DNA of 38,076 bases from an uncultured Bacilli bacterium (lineage in GTDB: Bacteria; Bacillota_I; Bacilli_A; RF39; UBA660), in the NCBI GenBank assembly GCA_944363715.1, contig CALVUX010000016.1, positions 1 through 38,076 of the forward strand, written 5' to 3'. Positions 22,699 to 31,774 of the stretch are shown here, piece by piece. A program made the position numbers and the translations under genes. How positions within the stretch are numbered: position 1 is the stretch's first letter; every line of letters starts with the position of its first letter. The notes beneath the pieces were generated by a model that saw nothing but the letters and a program-made list of their open reading frames with translations, was not told the origin of the DNA and did no database searches.

Positions 22699-25176
22699 TA
22701 TTGTCATTAATCTTTTATCTATATCTTCAAGAGATACTTGGTCTTTCTTAGGAGTATTATCTTCTTTAATAGTTTCTAATGTCTTATAAAGGAAAGCATT
22801 AGTTAGTCCTTTTTTATTAATAGTACTACCTGTTGAATATCTATCGGCAATAGGTAATTCTGTTGGTTTAATTAAGGTAATTTCACCATTTTTAATTCCT
22901 ATATGGTCTTTATTAGTAGGTATTAATGCTTTAATAACATGATATGGATTAGTTTTAACATCTCTTATAGTCATTAACCCCCTTCTTGCTCTACTACTCT
23001 TTTCAAAATCTTTTAACTTAACTCTTTTACCTGTACCTTTATCAGTAAGTATTGCAAGATAATCACTAACTTCTTCATTAAAGTTAATTGTACTAACAAT
23101 AGTATCATCTTTTAAGTTAATCGCTTTAACTCCACTAGCTTTTATACCAACAATTGGTACTTCGTCTTTAGAAAACCAAAGTCCATAACCTAAAGATGTC
23201 GCGATAAAGATATCAGGATTAGTATCGAGCATTACATCAACAACAGTATCATCATCTTTTAGTTTAATACAACTACTAGGTTTAGAGGTTCTAGTTATCT
23301 TAAAGTCAGATAGACTTGTTCTTTTAATCATACCGTTAGCAGTAGATACAATTACATTAATATCTTTCTTAAAGTCTTTAACAAGTAGACTAGATACTAC
23401 TTCTTCTCCTTCTCCTAAAGGTACTAAATTACTAACATGTTTACCAAGTTCTTTCCATTTTAAGTCATAGATAGTATGAACTGGTATAAATAAGAAGTTA
23501 CCTTGATTAGTGAAGACTAATAAAGTATCTAAAGTAGAAGCCTCATATAGTCCCACTAAATAATCATTTTCTTTTAGAGTAGTTTCTTCATCATTACTTG
23601 CACTATAACTCTTAAGACTAGTTCTTTTAATATAACCATCTTTACTTAATGTAACAATAACATCTTCTTTAGGTATCATTACAGTAGTATCTATTTTTAT
23701 TTCAGTTATCTCTTCTTTTATTTCTGTAAGACGAGGAAGAGCATATTCATTTCTTACTTTACGTAGTTCATCTTTCATAACTTTCTTTAAGACTTCTTCA
23801 TTTCCTAATATTGCTGTTAGTCCTTCTATTATTTTCTTTAAGGTAGCCATTCTCTCTTCAAGTTCTACAACGTCAGTATTAGTTAAACGATATAGTTGTA
23901 ATGTTACAATAGCTTCAGCTTGAGCCATACTAAAGTCAAACTCTTTAACTAAGTTCTCTTTAGCATTAGCTTTATTTTTAGATGCTCTAATAACACGAAT
24001 TACTTCATCTAGAATAGATAAACATTTTATAAGTCCTTCAACGATATGTAATTCACTTCTGGCATGATCTAAATCAAACTGACTACGACGAGTAATTACT
24101 TCTTTTTGATGGTCGATAAAAGCATCAAGAGCCTGTTTTAGACCTAAAAGACGTGGTCTTTTCTTAACAATAGCAATCATATTAAAGTTATAACTAATTT
24201 GTAAATCAGTATTTTTTAATAAGTAATTAACAATTAATTCTTTGTTAGCTGTTTTCTTTAAATCAACAACAATTCTAACATCTTCTGCAGACTCATCTCT
24301 AACTTCAACAATACCATCTATTTTTTTATCAAGACGAATATCATCTATTTTCTTAACTAGTAGGGCTTTATTAACTTCAAAAGGTATTTCTGTAATTACT
24401 AGAGAGTTACCTTCAAAAGCATACTTACTTCTAATAATAACTCTACCCTTACCTGTTTCATAGGCATCTCTTATTCCTTTAATACCTTCAACAATACCAC
24501 CAGTTGGAAAATCTGGTCCTTTAACATATTTCATTAAGGTATCTAAACCACAATTAGGATTATCAATTCTATGAATGGTAGCATCTATTACTTCTCCTAA
24601 GTTATGAGGAGGAATATTAGTAGCATATCCTGCAGAAATACCCATCGCACCATATACTAGTAAAGCAGGAAATCTTGCAGGTAGTACAGTAGGTTCAAGT
24701 GTTGTATCATCAAAGTTAGGAGCCATTTCTACCGTATCTTTATTAATATCACGTAACATTTCATTAGATATTTTAGAAAGACGTGCTTCTGTATAACGGT
24801 AAGCGGCAGGACTATCTCCATCGATAGAACCATTATTACCATGCATATCAATATAAGGAAGTCTAGTTTTCCAAGACTGACTCATACGAACCATGGCATC
24901 ATAAATAGATGTATCACCATGAGGATGGTAATTACCAATAACGTCTCCTACCGTCTTTGCACTCTTACGATATCCCTTATCATAAGTATTTTTCTCTTTA
25001 TACATAGAATAAAGAATTCTTCTTTGTACAGGTTTTAAACCATCTCTAGCATCAGGGATAGCACGTTCTTGAATGATATATTTAGAGTAACTTCCAAAAC
25101 GCTCTCCCATTATATCTTCAAGAGTATAATCCCAAATACGTTCTAATACTTCTTTAGTTTCTGTTTTCTTAGCCAT
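22681..25176 (-). CDS. parC: DNA topoisomerase IV subunit A
   Basis: An 831-residue type IIA topoisomerase A subunit, which cuts and rejoins DNA during decatenation of daughter chromosomes. The N-terminal breakage-reunion domain has GERFGSYSKYIIQERAIPD, RDGLKPVQRRILYSM, and the catalytic Tyr in AAYRYTEARL (about residue 125). The C-terminal domain has beta-propeller repeats such as KDGYIKRTSL and NGMIKRTSL. It lacks a standard GyrA box (only SSRARRGLMTIRD), and the length and pairing with the adjacent B subunit support ParC over GyrA. The ribosome site before ATG 25176 is weak. An unknown gene separates it from parE. Confidence 0.92.
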   Translation of the reverse strand: MAKKTETKEVLERIWDYTLEDIMGERFGSYSKYIIQERAIPDARDGLKPVQRRILYSMYKEKNTYDKGYRKSAKTVGDVIGNYHPHGDTSIYDAMVRMSQSWKTRLPYIDMHGNNGSIDGDSPAAYRYTEARLSKISNEMLRDINKDTVEMAPNFDDTTLEPTVLPARFPALLVYGAMGISAGYATNIPPHNLGEVIDATIHRIDNPNCGLDTLMKYVKGPDFPTGGIVEGIKGIRDAYETGKGRVIIRSKYAFEGNSLVITEIPFEVNKALLVKKIDDIRLDKKIDGIVEVRDESAEDVRIVVDLKKTANKELIVNYLLKNTDLQISYNFNMIAIVKKRPRLLGLKQALDAFIDHQKEVITRRSQFDLDHARSELHIVEGLIKCLSILDEVIRVIRASKNKANAKENLVKEFDFSMAQAEAIVTLQLYRLTNTDVVELEERMATLKKIIEGLTAILGNEEVLKKVMKDELRKVRNEYALPRLTEIKEEITEIKIDTTVMIPKEDVIVTLSKDGYIKRTSLKSYSASNDEETTLKENDYLVGLYEASTLDTLLVFTNQGNFLFIPVHTIYDLKWKELGKHVSNLVPLGEGEEVVSSLLVKDFKKDINVIVSTANGMIKRTSLSDFKITRTSKPSSCIKLKDDDTVVDVMLDTNPDIFIATSLGYGLWFSKDEVPIVGIKASGVKAINLKDDTIVSTINFNEEVSDYLAILTDKGTGKRVKLKDFEKSSRARRGLMTIRDVKTNPYHVIKALIPTNKDHIGIKNGEITLIKPTELPIADRYSTGSTINKKGLTNAFLYKTLETIKEDNTPKKDQVSLEDIDKRLMTIDDFLK

Positions 25177-25183
25177 TTTATCA

Positions 25184-25681
25184 CTACTTTCTCATCTCTA
25201 ATCGTTTAATTCTTTCTTTAGTCTTCTCATAACTACCATCTTGATATCTTTCAAAAAAGCATCTATACATTCTTTTAGTATTTTCATTACTTGTTAAATA
25301 AGCTTCTTCCATATGTTCTTCATAGAGTTTATCAATAGTCTTCTTACAATTCTCGTTAAGAAATGTATCTTCAAAGTAAACTCCCTTAAAATTACAAATA
25401 GTAGCAGGCTGACTTATTTTTTCAGACCTTTCTATAAAATTAGCAGCCTTATAATACGTTGTTCCCAAAAGAAATAATTCTTTTGTCCCTAGCAATTCTC
25501 GTACTTCTTCTACTTTTAAACCATCTATATTTTCAAAAGGAATTAATAAAATATCATTCTTTTTTATATTATTTTTATTAAGTACAGTCTTATAATCAGT
25601 GAATGTATGAAATAACCTACCATCATTAATTTTTACAGTAAAAAATTTATATGCTGGTACATCGAATGTATTTTCTCTCAT
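25184..25681 (-). CDS. Hypothetical protein between parE and parC
   Basis: A 165-residue soluble protein of unknown family. It has an alpha/beta pattern at the start (YKFFTVKINDGRLFHTF, DILLIPFENIDGLKVEE) and a charged helical C-terminus (RMYRCFFERYQDGSYEKTKE). ATG 25681 follows AGGAGG by eight bases; it lies 12 nt after parE and 7 nt before parC, so it must be cotranscribed with topoisomerase IV. No DNA-binding motif is apparent. It could be a lineage-specific passenger or a topoisomerase-associated factor; the sequence does not decide. Confidence 0.7.
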   Translation of the reverse strand: MRENTFDVPAYKFFTVKINDGRLFHTFTDYKTVLNKNNIKKNDILLIPFENIDGLKVEEVRELLGTKELFLLGTTYYKAANFIERSEKISQPATICNFKGVYFEDTFLNENCKKTIDKLYEEHMEEAYLTSNENTKRMYRCFFERYQDGSYEKTKERIKRLEMRK

Positions 25682-25693
25682 AATCCAAACCTC

Positions 25694-27595
25694 CTATATC
25701 TTATAATCATCTTCCAAAGTAAACTCAACATTTTCATCTATCCACTCTTTACGAGGTGCGACATCATCTCCCATAAGAACAGAGACACGTTTTTCTGCAA
25801 GTTGAGCATCTTCTATTTTAACTCTAATTAAAGTTCTTGAACCAGGCTTCATAGTAGTTTCACATAACTGGTCAGCATTCATTTCACCAAGACCTTTATA
25901 TCTTTGGATTTCACATTTCTTACCTTTAGACTTTTCTTTCATCTCTTCTACAGTATAAGCATACTCTATATTTTTACCAGATTGTATTTTAAATAGTGGA
26001 GGAAGTGCTACATAAAGTCTTCCATCTTCTATTAATGGTTTCATATAACGATAGAAGAATGTTAAAAGTAAACACTGTATATGTCCTCCATCTTCATCAG
26101 CATCGCTCATGATGATTACTTTGTTATACTCACAATCATTTATATCAAAGTTAGCTCCATATCCTGCTCCTATGGTATAAATCATGGTATTAATTTCTTC
26201 ATTTTTTAAGATATCTTCTACTTTAGCTTTCTCTGTATTTAAAACTTTACCACGTAAAGGAAGTATGGCTTGATATTTTCTATCTCTTCCTTGTTTAGCA
26301 GATCCACCTGCAGAGTCACCCTCTACTAAGAATAGTTCTTTTTTAGTTTTATCTTTAGATTGAGCTGGTGTTAGTTTACCTGATAAAGCTCTTTCTTTAG
26401 GATTTTTACTCTTACCCTTTCTTGCTTCTTCTCTTGCCTTCCTTGCTGCTTCCCTTGCTACTTTACTCTTTAATGATTTAGTAATTATCTCTGTTGCAAT
26501 CGCTTTATTCTCTTCTAAGTAAAACTGTAATTTCTCAGTAACAATAGAATCTACTATTGTTCTAGCTTGAGGGGTTCCAAGTTTTCCTTTAGTTTGGCCT
26601 TCAAACTGTAACATATCTTCTGGTATTTTTAAAGAGATAACTGCAGTTAAACCTTCTCTAACGTCACTACCCTCTAATGCTTTCTCTTTACCTTTAATAA
26701 ATCCATTATTTTTAGCATAGTCATTAAAGACACGAGTTAGGGCAGTTTTAAATCCTACTTCATGAGTACCACCATCACTAGTTTTTACATTATTAACGAA
26801 TGATACAATATTTTCCTGATATGTATCAGTATATTGCATAGCGATTTCTACATCTATTTTATTTTTAACTCCTTCAAAGTCTAAAACATTATGTAGTGTA
26901 GTTTTATCTTCATTAAGATATTCTACAAAAGCGACTAAACCTGTTTCATAACAAAACTTAGCATGTCTATCATCTTCTTCATCATGCACTTCAATAGTTA
27001 AACCTTTAAGAAGAAAAGCAGACTCTTGCATTCTTTCACAGATAGTTGTATATGAAAAGTTTGTAGTTGAAAATATTTCAGGATCTGGTAAGAATCTAAC
27101 AGTTGTACCTGTTTTGTTAGTAGTACCTATTTTCTTTAATGGTTTATCTACTTTTCCTCCATCTTTAAAACGAATAAAGTACTCTCCTTTATCTCTTTTT
27201 ATAGTTACTTCCATCCATTTAGATAAGGCATTAACAACACTACCACCAACACCATGAAGTCCTCCAGATACTTTATAACCAGACTCTTCAAATTTACCAC
27301 CAGCATGTAGTACTGTATAAATAACTTCTGGAGTAGGTTTACCTGATGCATGCATTCCAACAGGAACTCCACGTCCTTCATCACTTACACTAACACTTTT
27401 ATCAGAGTGTATAGTTATAACAATATGTTTTCCATATCCATTTATCGCTTCATCTATAGCATTATCAACAATTTCCCATACTAAATGGTGAAGACCTCTT
27501 TTATCAGTAGAACCAATATACATACCAGGTCTTTTACGAACCGCTTCTAATCCTTCTAATATTTTTATTGAACTATCATCATATTTTACTGCCAT
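25694..27595 (-). CDS. parE: DNA topoisomerase IV subunit B
   Basis: A 633-residue ATPase subunit of topoisomerase IV. The GHKL domain has RKRPGMYIGST, EIVDNAIDEA, DEGRGVPVG and GGLHGVGGSVVNALS. The TOPRIM domain has EGDSAGGSAKQGRDRKYQ, LPLRGKVLN and the metal-binding MSDADEDGGHIQ, where most family members have DxDGAHI. The C-terminus has QRYKGLGEMN. The length and DxEDG pattern fit ParE, as does the following parC. ATG 27595 follows AAGGATG. Its leader carries a second intrinsic terminator-like hairpin after the promoter. Confidence 0.93.
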   Translation of the reverse strand: MAVKYDDSSIKILEGLEAVRKRPGMYIGSTDKRGLHHLVWEIVDNAIDEAINGYGKHIVITIHSDKSVSVSDEGRGVPVGMHASGKPTPEVIYTVLHAGGKFEESGYKVSGGLHGVGGSVVNALSKWMEVTIKRDKGEYFIRFKDGGKVDKPLKKIGTTNKTGTTVRFLPDPEIFSTTNFSYTTICERMQESAFLLKGLTIEVHDEEDDRHAKFCYETGLVAFVEYLNEDKTTLHNVLDFEGVKNKIDVEIAMQYTDTYQENIVSFVNNVKTSDGGTHEVGFKTALTRVFNDYAKNNGFIKGKEKALEGSDVREGLTAVISLKIPEDMLQFEGQTKGKLGTPQARTIVDSIVTEKLQFYLEENKAIATEIITKSLKSKVAREAARKAREEARKGKSKNPKERALSGKLTPAQSKDKTKKELFLVEGDSAGGSAKQGRDRKYQAILPLRGKVLNTEKAKVEDILKNEEINTMIYTIGAGYGANFDINDCEYNKVIIMSDADEDGGHIQCLLLTFFYRYMKPLIEDGRLYVALPPLFKIQSGKNIEYAYTVEEMKEKSKGKKCEIQRYKGLGEMNADQLCETTMKPGSRTLIRVKIEDAQLAEKRVSVLMGDDVAPRKEWIDENVEFTLEDDYKI

Positions 27596-27618
27596 TATTT
27601 CACATCCTTCAAGATTTC

Positions 27619-27648
27619 AAAAAAAAGATACAAAAGCTTTATCTTTTG
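27619..27648 (-). terminator. Terminator-like hairpin in the parE leader (attenuator candidate)
   Basis: AAAAGATA (27640-27647) pairs with TATCTTTT (27623-27630), with eight T at 27626-27619. It lies between the parE promoter and its start codon, so it would stop transcripts from that promoter unless bypassed. Confidence 0.6.
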
Positions 27649-27673
27649 CCCTTATCTATTCTTTTCAACGTTT

Positions 27674-27702
27674 ATTTTATCAAAAAAAAGAAGTAAATTC
27701 AA
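27674..27702 (-). promoter_or_regulatory. Promoter of the topoisomerase IV operon
   Basis: TTGAAT (27697-27702), 17 bp and TAAAAT (27674-27679). The -35 box lies inside the stem-loop of the upstream gene's terminator. Confidence 0.6.
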
Positions 27703-27711
27703 GAAATTTAC
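27682..27711 (-). terminator. Terminator of the Asn-rich membrane protein gene
   Basis: GTAAATT (27705-27711) pairs with AATTTAC (27693-27699) around a 5-nt loop, followed after TTC by eight T (27689-27682). Confidence 0.7.
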
Positions 27712-27738
27712 ATTCTTTATGTCAAATTTATTTTATTA

Positions 27739-28506
27739 CTATCTTTCATTTCTCTCACATGTATAACCACTATTTTCTAATTCTTGTTCAATAGTAGTTA
27801 CACTTTGATTAAGTTCATATTCTGGATAAAAACCTTCAAACTCTGTAATGTTATCAGTAATAAAATCCATATCAAGCTTTTCATAATCTATATTTTGAGT
27901 AGTTATTTGTACTGCAGCACTTACACTACAATCTGCAGTCATACCAATATCATTTTCATCTAATACTGTTTTAAGGAACTCACATGAATTTTCTCTTTCT
28001 GTTAAAATACTACTATCAGTTGCAGTATCCGCTAATCTACTTGTTGTAGTCATTCTACTACTCTTTAATCTATTTTTCTCATACTTAAAACTTAAATCAT
28101 AGGTATAATCTAAATTATCAGTAGAATTACTAAAAGTACAAGACATAGTACCACTCTTTAACTCATTCACACCTGTTTTCTCATTCATATAATCTGTTAT
28201 AAAATTTGTTATATCTGGTAAAAAGAAAACAAAAGCGAAAAGAAATATCATTAATAATACTAAAAACACAGGATGTCCTTTCTTTTGTTTACTAGTAGTA
28301 TTCTCTTCTATTTGTACAGAAGTTGGAACTACATTATCAGTATTATTTTGACTAGTATTAGTCTCTACTGTCTTTTGATTTACTTCATTAGTATTAGTAA
28401 CTTCTACAATTTGAGGTTTATTATTTTCAACATTATCTGTTCCTGGTGTTATTACTTTAGGAGTTTCTTCGTTAATATTTTCATTATTATTATTTTTATT
28501 ATCCAT
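27739..28506 (-). CDS. Single-pass membrane protein with disordered N-terminus
   Basis: A 255-residue protein. Residues 1-75 are low-complexity Asn/Thr/Glu, a Lys-rich patch precedes one membrane helix (about 79-100, FLVLLMIFLFAFVFFLP), and about 150 residues lie outside with four Cys (MSCTFSNS, SCEFL, ADCSVS, YTCERNER), which could form two disulfides. The DUF is not recognised. AGGAGG precedes ATG 28506. It lies after rpe with its own candidate promoter. Confidence 0.75.
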   Translation of the reverse strand: MDNKNNNNENINEETPKVITPGTDNVENNKPQIVEVTNTNEVNQKTVETNTSQNNTDNVVPTSVQIEENTTSKQKKGHPVFLVLLMIFLFAFVFFLPDITNFITDYMNEKTGVNELKSGTMSCTFSNSTDNLDYTYDLSFKYEKNRLKSSRMTTTSRLADTATDSSILTERENSCEFLKTVLDENDIGMTADCSVSAAVQITTQNIDYEKLDMDFITDNITEFEGFYPEYELNQSVTTIEQELENSGYTCERNER

Positions 28507-28535
28507 AGAGTCTTCCTCCTCTTTATTCTAAATAA

Positions 28536-28564
28536 ATTATAACATTTAACTATTAAAACGTAAA
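28536..28564 (-). promoter_or_regulatory. Candidate promoter inside the end of rpe
   Basis: TTTACG (28559-28564), 17 bp and TATAAT (28536-28541), 30 nt before the start of the gene at 28506. Confidence 0.5.
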
Positions 28565-29184
28565 CTATTTATTTGTTTTTGAAAGTCTGTACTACTAGTT
28601 ATATAATTGCCACTTACTATTATATCTGTTAAATTATATATTTTCTTTGCAACTATATTATTAATCCCACCATCAACACTTATTTTAAATTTAAAATCTT
28701 TATACTCTTTCTTTAGAACTTTTAATTCTTTTAATTTATCTATAGTCTTATCGATAAACTTTTGTCCCCCTTTACCTGGTATTACTCCCATTACTAATAT
28801 TAAATCTATATATGGTAAGTATGGTATTAAAGATTCTACTTTATCAGTTGGATTAAGGGCAATACCTGTTTTTATTCCATAACTTTTTATTAATTTTAAA
28901 TTACTTAGAGTATCTTCTACAGTATCTAAATGTATTGTAATATACTCAGTATTTAGACTAGCATAATCACTAATATATTTACTTGGAGACTCTACCATTA
29001 AATGAACATCTAATCTTTTATCTGTAAACTTATAGATATGTCTCATCTCTTTAAATGGTAATGATTTATTTTCTACATATTTACCATCCATAACATCTAC
29101 ATGGATAAAATCAACATCTGTGTCATTTAATTCTGTTAAAGTTTTGGGGATATCTTTACTAGTTAAAAAAGATGCACTTATCAT
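28546..29184 (-). CDS. rpe: Ribulose-phosphate 3-epimerase
   Basis: A 212-residue TIM-barrel enzyme interconverting ribulose-5-phosphate and xylulose-5-phosphate in the pentose phosphate pathway. The metal and catalytic residues are visible: HVDVMDG near residue 28, DVHLMVE, and SVDGGI with the second catalytic Asp. The usual MxVNPGFGGQ loop reads MGVIPGKGGQKFI, an unusual form, and the N-terminus is MISASFLTS instead of the common SLLSADF form. Its ATG overlaps the rsgA stop (ATGA), the common rsgA-rpe arrangement in Firmicutes. Confidence 0.88.
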   Translation of the reverse strand: MISASFLTSKDIPKTLTELNDTDVDFIHVDVMDGKYVENKSLPFKEMRHIYKFTDKRLDVHLMVESPSKYISDYASLNTEYITIHLDTVEDTLSNLKLIKSYGIKTGIALNPTDKVESLIPYLPYIDLILVMGVIPGKGGQKFIDKTIDKLKELKVLKKEYKDFKFKISVDGGINNIVAKKIYNLTDIIVSGNYITSSTDFQKQINSLRFNS

Positions 29185-30014
29185 TTAAACGCCTCCTCAT
29201 AAAATTTTAAATAACTATCATATCTACTCTTAAGGATTTTACCATCCTCTACTGCTTTCTTAATACTACATTCAGCCTCTTTAGTATGAGAACAATCTCT
29301 AAAAGGACAAGGGTAATTAGAAAACTCTCTAAAAGCATATTTTATATCTTCTTTTTTATAAATAGATAAGTCTAAGGCAGAAAAACCTGGGGTATCTAAG
29401 ACTTTACCATCTAAAAAGTCATATAGTTCTACATTTCTAGTTGTATGTCTACCTCTTCCTAGAGCAAGAGATACTTCCCCTGTTTTTAAATTCCAATCAG
29501 GATTTAATCTATTTAAAAGAGTACTCTTACCGGCACCTGTTTGTCCTATAAAAACAACGGTGTTATCTTTAATTAGTTCTTTTATTTTATCAATATCATT
29601 GTTAGTAAGAACTCTATATCCTATATTAGTATAATATACCATTATCTCTTTTATTTTTTCATAAGTTTCTTTATCAACTAAATCAGTTTTAGTAAGACAG
29701 ATAACAATATCTACATTATTAAGTTCCATATGAGTAATAAATTTATCTAATAAACCTAAAGAAAAGTCAGGATTAACGAGACTTGTAATGATGAAAGCTC
29801 TATCAATATTACTCACTACGGGTCTATTAAAAGTATTTTTTCTAGGTAACACTTCTTCTATAACTAAGCTTTTCTCATTAAAGACTACATAATCTCCGAC
29901 TTTAGGTATTATCTTATCTTTTCTAAATTTACCTCTTGGAATAGTATTATAGTTTATCCCATTACTATTAACAACATGTCTATTACTACTTATTTTAACA
30001 ATTTGTCCTTGCAT
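29181..30014 (-). CDS. rsgA: Ribosome small subunit-dependent GTPase RsgA
   Basis: A 277-residue circularly permuted GTPase acting in late 30S subunit maturation. The N-terminal OB-fold (about 1-65) is followed by the permuted G domain with TKTD (G4), GQTGAGKSTLLNRL (G1, about residues 168-181) and DTPGFS (G3), and a C-terminal zinc motif with CPFRDCSHTKEAEC. ATG 30014 lies 2 nt after the prkC stop, with AAGGAGAA supplied by the prkC end. It precedes rpe with a 4-nt overlap. Confidence 0.93.
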   Translation of the reverse strand: MQGQIVKISSNRHVVNSNGINYNTIPRGKFRKDKIIPKVGDYVVFNEKSLVIEEVLPRKNTFNRPVVSNIDRAFIITSLVNPDFSLGLLDKFITHMELNNVDIVICLTKTDLVDKETYEKIKEIMVYYTNIGYRVLTNNDIDKIKELIKDNTVVFIGQTGAGKSTLLNRLNPDWNLKTGEVSLALGRGRHTTRNVELYDFLDGKVLDTPGFSALDLSIYKKEDIKYAFREFSNYPCPFRDCSHTKEAECSIKKAVEDGKILKSRYDSYLKFYEEAFK

Positions 30015-30016
30015 AT

Positions 30017-31774
30017 TTATTCTCCTTGAGAACTTGTACCAGAATTATCTGTTTCCCCATTATCTTCTTCATCAACTGGTGTCTCTGGTTCCTCAGCAGG
30101 CTGTACATATTTACCAATAGTAATTGTTACACTATCACCATTTCTAACAGTAGAACCATTTGGACGAGACTGTGTAATAATTTTACCATCTAAATTCTTA
30201 TCTGTTACATTTTGATATTCTGTTGTTACAGTTACACAAGAATTATTAGCCCAACTAGTTACAACATCTTCAGTTTGTAAGTACCAATCTGGGAAGGTAA
30301 TATCTTGTAATATTGTTAAAGTTATTTCATCTCCTGATTTAACTTCACTACCTTCATCAAGTGATTGAGATATAACTAGGTTTTGACCAATAACAGAACA
30401 AGTTGTAGAATCTGGTTCTATCTCTTGTATTTTTACTTCTAAGCCCATATCTTCTAGTATAGCTTTCACTTCATCTATATCCATATTAACATAGTTTTCA
30501 AGTTCATAAGTTTTTACTCCTGTTGATTTATATAAAGTTACACGAGTTCCTTCTTTAACAGTACTACCACTTCTTGGATCTGTTCTAATAATTCTATTTT
30601 TCTTAACATCTTCACTACTTACTTCTTCTATTTTACTATTAACAGTAAGTCCTGCATCTTCTAAAGTATCTTCAGCTTTACTTACAGTCATACCACTAAC
30701 ATCTGGGACTTTAACATCTTTTTCTGCTGTTACAGCAGGTATTATAAAGAATACTGCTAGTAATGCTATTACAATAACTCCTGCAATAATTGATAAAGCG
30801 ATTATTAATTTATTAGATTTTTTTGTCTTTTCATCAGTAATAGGAGTAGCAATACCTTCATTACTATCACTTATTGGTTCCATTATTTTAGTAGTCTCAT
30901 CTACTTCATTTTCAGGATATGGATAAACATAAGGTTCTTCATTTATTCTATCATCGTTTAATGCAGTTAATAAGTCATTATGCATACTCTTAGCATCATC
31001 ATATCTATTTTTAGGATTTTTAGCAGTTGATTTTAAGATGATATTTTCTATACTTTGAGGTATATCATTATTTAGTTTATGAACATCAGGAAGTGGTTCT
31101 TTCATTTGTTTTAGAGCTATTTCAACAGCACTATCACCTTTAAATGGAAGTTCTCCTGTTAATAGTTCATAGAAGATAATTCCCATTGAATAGATATCAC
31201 TTTTTATAGTTGTCCCTTTACCAGCTGCTTGTTCTGGTGGTAAATAGTGAACTGAACCCATAACAGAATTAGTTTGCGTTAACTGAGTTGAGTTAAGGGC
31301 CATAGCAATACCAAAGTCTGTTATCTTAATCTGTCCATCATCTTGAATCATAATGTTTTGTGGTTTTAGATCTCTATGAACGATATATGAGTCATGTGCA
31401 TGAGCCATACCATCTGTTAGTTGTAACATAATATCAATCGCTTCTGATAAAGTTAGACTACCACGTTTTTTAAGTAATTGTTTTAATGTCTTTCCTTCAA
31501 CATATTCCATAACAATATAGTATAGTCCATCATCTTCTCCTACATCATACATGGCAACGATATTAGGATGAGAAAGACTAGATGCTGATAAAGCTTCACG
31601 TTGAAAACGTCTTACAAATTTTTCATCATTTGCAAGGTCTCCCCTTAATACTTTTATCGCTACATTTCTATCAAGTATAGTGTCATATGCAAGATAGACA
31701 TTAGCCATACCACCTTCGCCTATTGATTTAATTATCTCATAACGATCATTAATTTTTTGCCCCTTTGTAACCAT
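30017..31774 (-). CDS. prkC: PASTA-domain Ser/Thr protein kinase
   Basis: A 585-residue membrane kinase. The Hanks kinase domain (about 10-270) has GEGGMANVYLA, VAIKVL, HRDLKPQNIM and DFG. A juxtamembrane segment rich in acidic residues is followed by one membrane helix (about 325-347, IIALSIIAGVIVIALLAVFF) and three PASTA repeats (about 357-415, 425-485 and 495-555), which bind peptidoglycan fragments, then a Glu/Pro/Ser tail. This is the PrkC/StkP type regulating growth and cell wall synthesis. It overlaps prpC as TAATG and presumably is dephosphorylated by it. Confidence 0.95.
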   Translation of the reverse strand: MVTKGQKINDRYEIIKSIGEGGMANVYLAYDTILDRNVAIKVLRGDLANDEKFVRRFQREALSASSLSHPNIVAMYDVGEDDGLYYIVMEYVEGKTLKQLLKKRGSLTLSEAIDIMLQLTDGMAHAHDSYIVHRDLKPQNIMIQDDGQIKITDFGIAMALNSTQLTQTNSVMGSVHYLPPEQAAGKGTTIKSDIYSMGIIFYELLTGELPFKGDSAVEIALKQMKEPLPDVHKLNNDIPQSIENIILKSTAKNPKNRYDDAKSMHNDLLTALNDDRINEEPYVYPYPENEVDETTKIMEPISDSNEGIATPITDEKTKKSNKLIIALSIIAGVIVIALLAVFFIIPAVTAEKDVKVPDVSGMTVSKAEDTLEDAGLTVNSKIEEVSSEDVKKNRIIRTDPRSGSTVKEGTRVTLYKSTGVKTYELENYVNMDIDEVKAILEDMGLEVKIQEIEPDSTTCSVIGQNLVISQSLDEGSEVKSGDEITLTILQDITFPDWYLQTEDVVTSWANNSCVTVTTEYQNVTDKNLDGKIITQSRPNGSTVRNGDSVTITIGKYVQPAEEPETPVDEEDNGETDNSGTSSQGE

